The notes under the pieces are model-generated. The model did no database searches and had not been told where the DNA came from. It worked only from the letters and a program-made list of their open reading frames with translations. The position numbers and the translations under genes were made by a program. From Planctomycetaceae bacterium (GTDB taxonomy: Bacteria > Planctomycetota > Planctomycetia > Pirellulales > UBA1268), in contig JAUWWJ010000128.1 in NCBI GenBank assembly GCA_030616935.1, positions 1 through 5,644 on the forward strand: DNA of 5,644 nt. Direction: 5' to 3'. Below are positions 5,634 through 5,644 of the stretch, in pieces (positions within the stretch are counted from its first letter, which is position 1; the number at the start of each line of letters is the position of its first letter).

Positions 5634-5644
5634 ATAAAAAAGTC

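Noticed and set aside
1..5644. tRNA, rRNA, insertion sequence or attachment sites
   Set aside because: No cloverleaf, rRNA-like segment, transposase gene or terminal inverted repeat with target duplication was seen on either strand.

Overview
The window looks like a piece of a bacterial chromosome, most likely from the Planctomycetota (Rhodopirellula/Pirellula-like). The lineage call rests on three things: an exported protein built from 23-residue Leu/Gly repeats of a type I associate with planctomycetes, a long Arg/acidic low-complexity protein ending in a compact PSW-x-EAIG tail, and generous spacing between transcription units. Base composition looks intermediate (about half G+C by eye). 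No database search was possible, so the lineage is an inference. All supported genes lie on the plus strand.

Layout. Positions 1-987 hold the 3' end of a gene that enters from outside the window. It encodes a disordered protein alternating Arg-rich blocks with Glu/Asp/Ser/Gln-rich blocks, and it starts on a 12-bp tandem repeat. Positions 988-1238 are non-coding but rich in inverted repeats: a perfect 10-bp hairpin, and a later segment that can pair in two mutually exclusive ways and may end in a terminator. Positions 1239-2561 encode a GT-B fold family 4 (GT4) glycosyltransferase. Its stop overlaps the start of the next gene (2558-4837) by 4 bp. That gene encodes a glycoside hydrolase family 92 (GH92, alpha-mannosidase family) protein without a signal peptide. 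Positions 4838-5000 hold a possible terminator, a T7-CG-A7 palindrome and an inverted repeat flanking the next ribosome binding site. Positions 5001-5633 encode a small secreted protein of 23-residue LRR-like repeats. Only 11 bases follow its stop.

How the genes may work together. The central pair is the most informative part: a retaining-type sugar transferase and an exo-mannosidase-like hydrolase, both apparently cytoplasmic and translationally coupled. This suggests that one intracellular alpha-linked glycoside (probably a mannoside) is made and then trimmed or recycled. Substrate and product cannot be read from the sequence. The flanking genes have their own intergenic regions and show no clear functional link to the pair.
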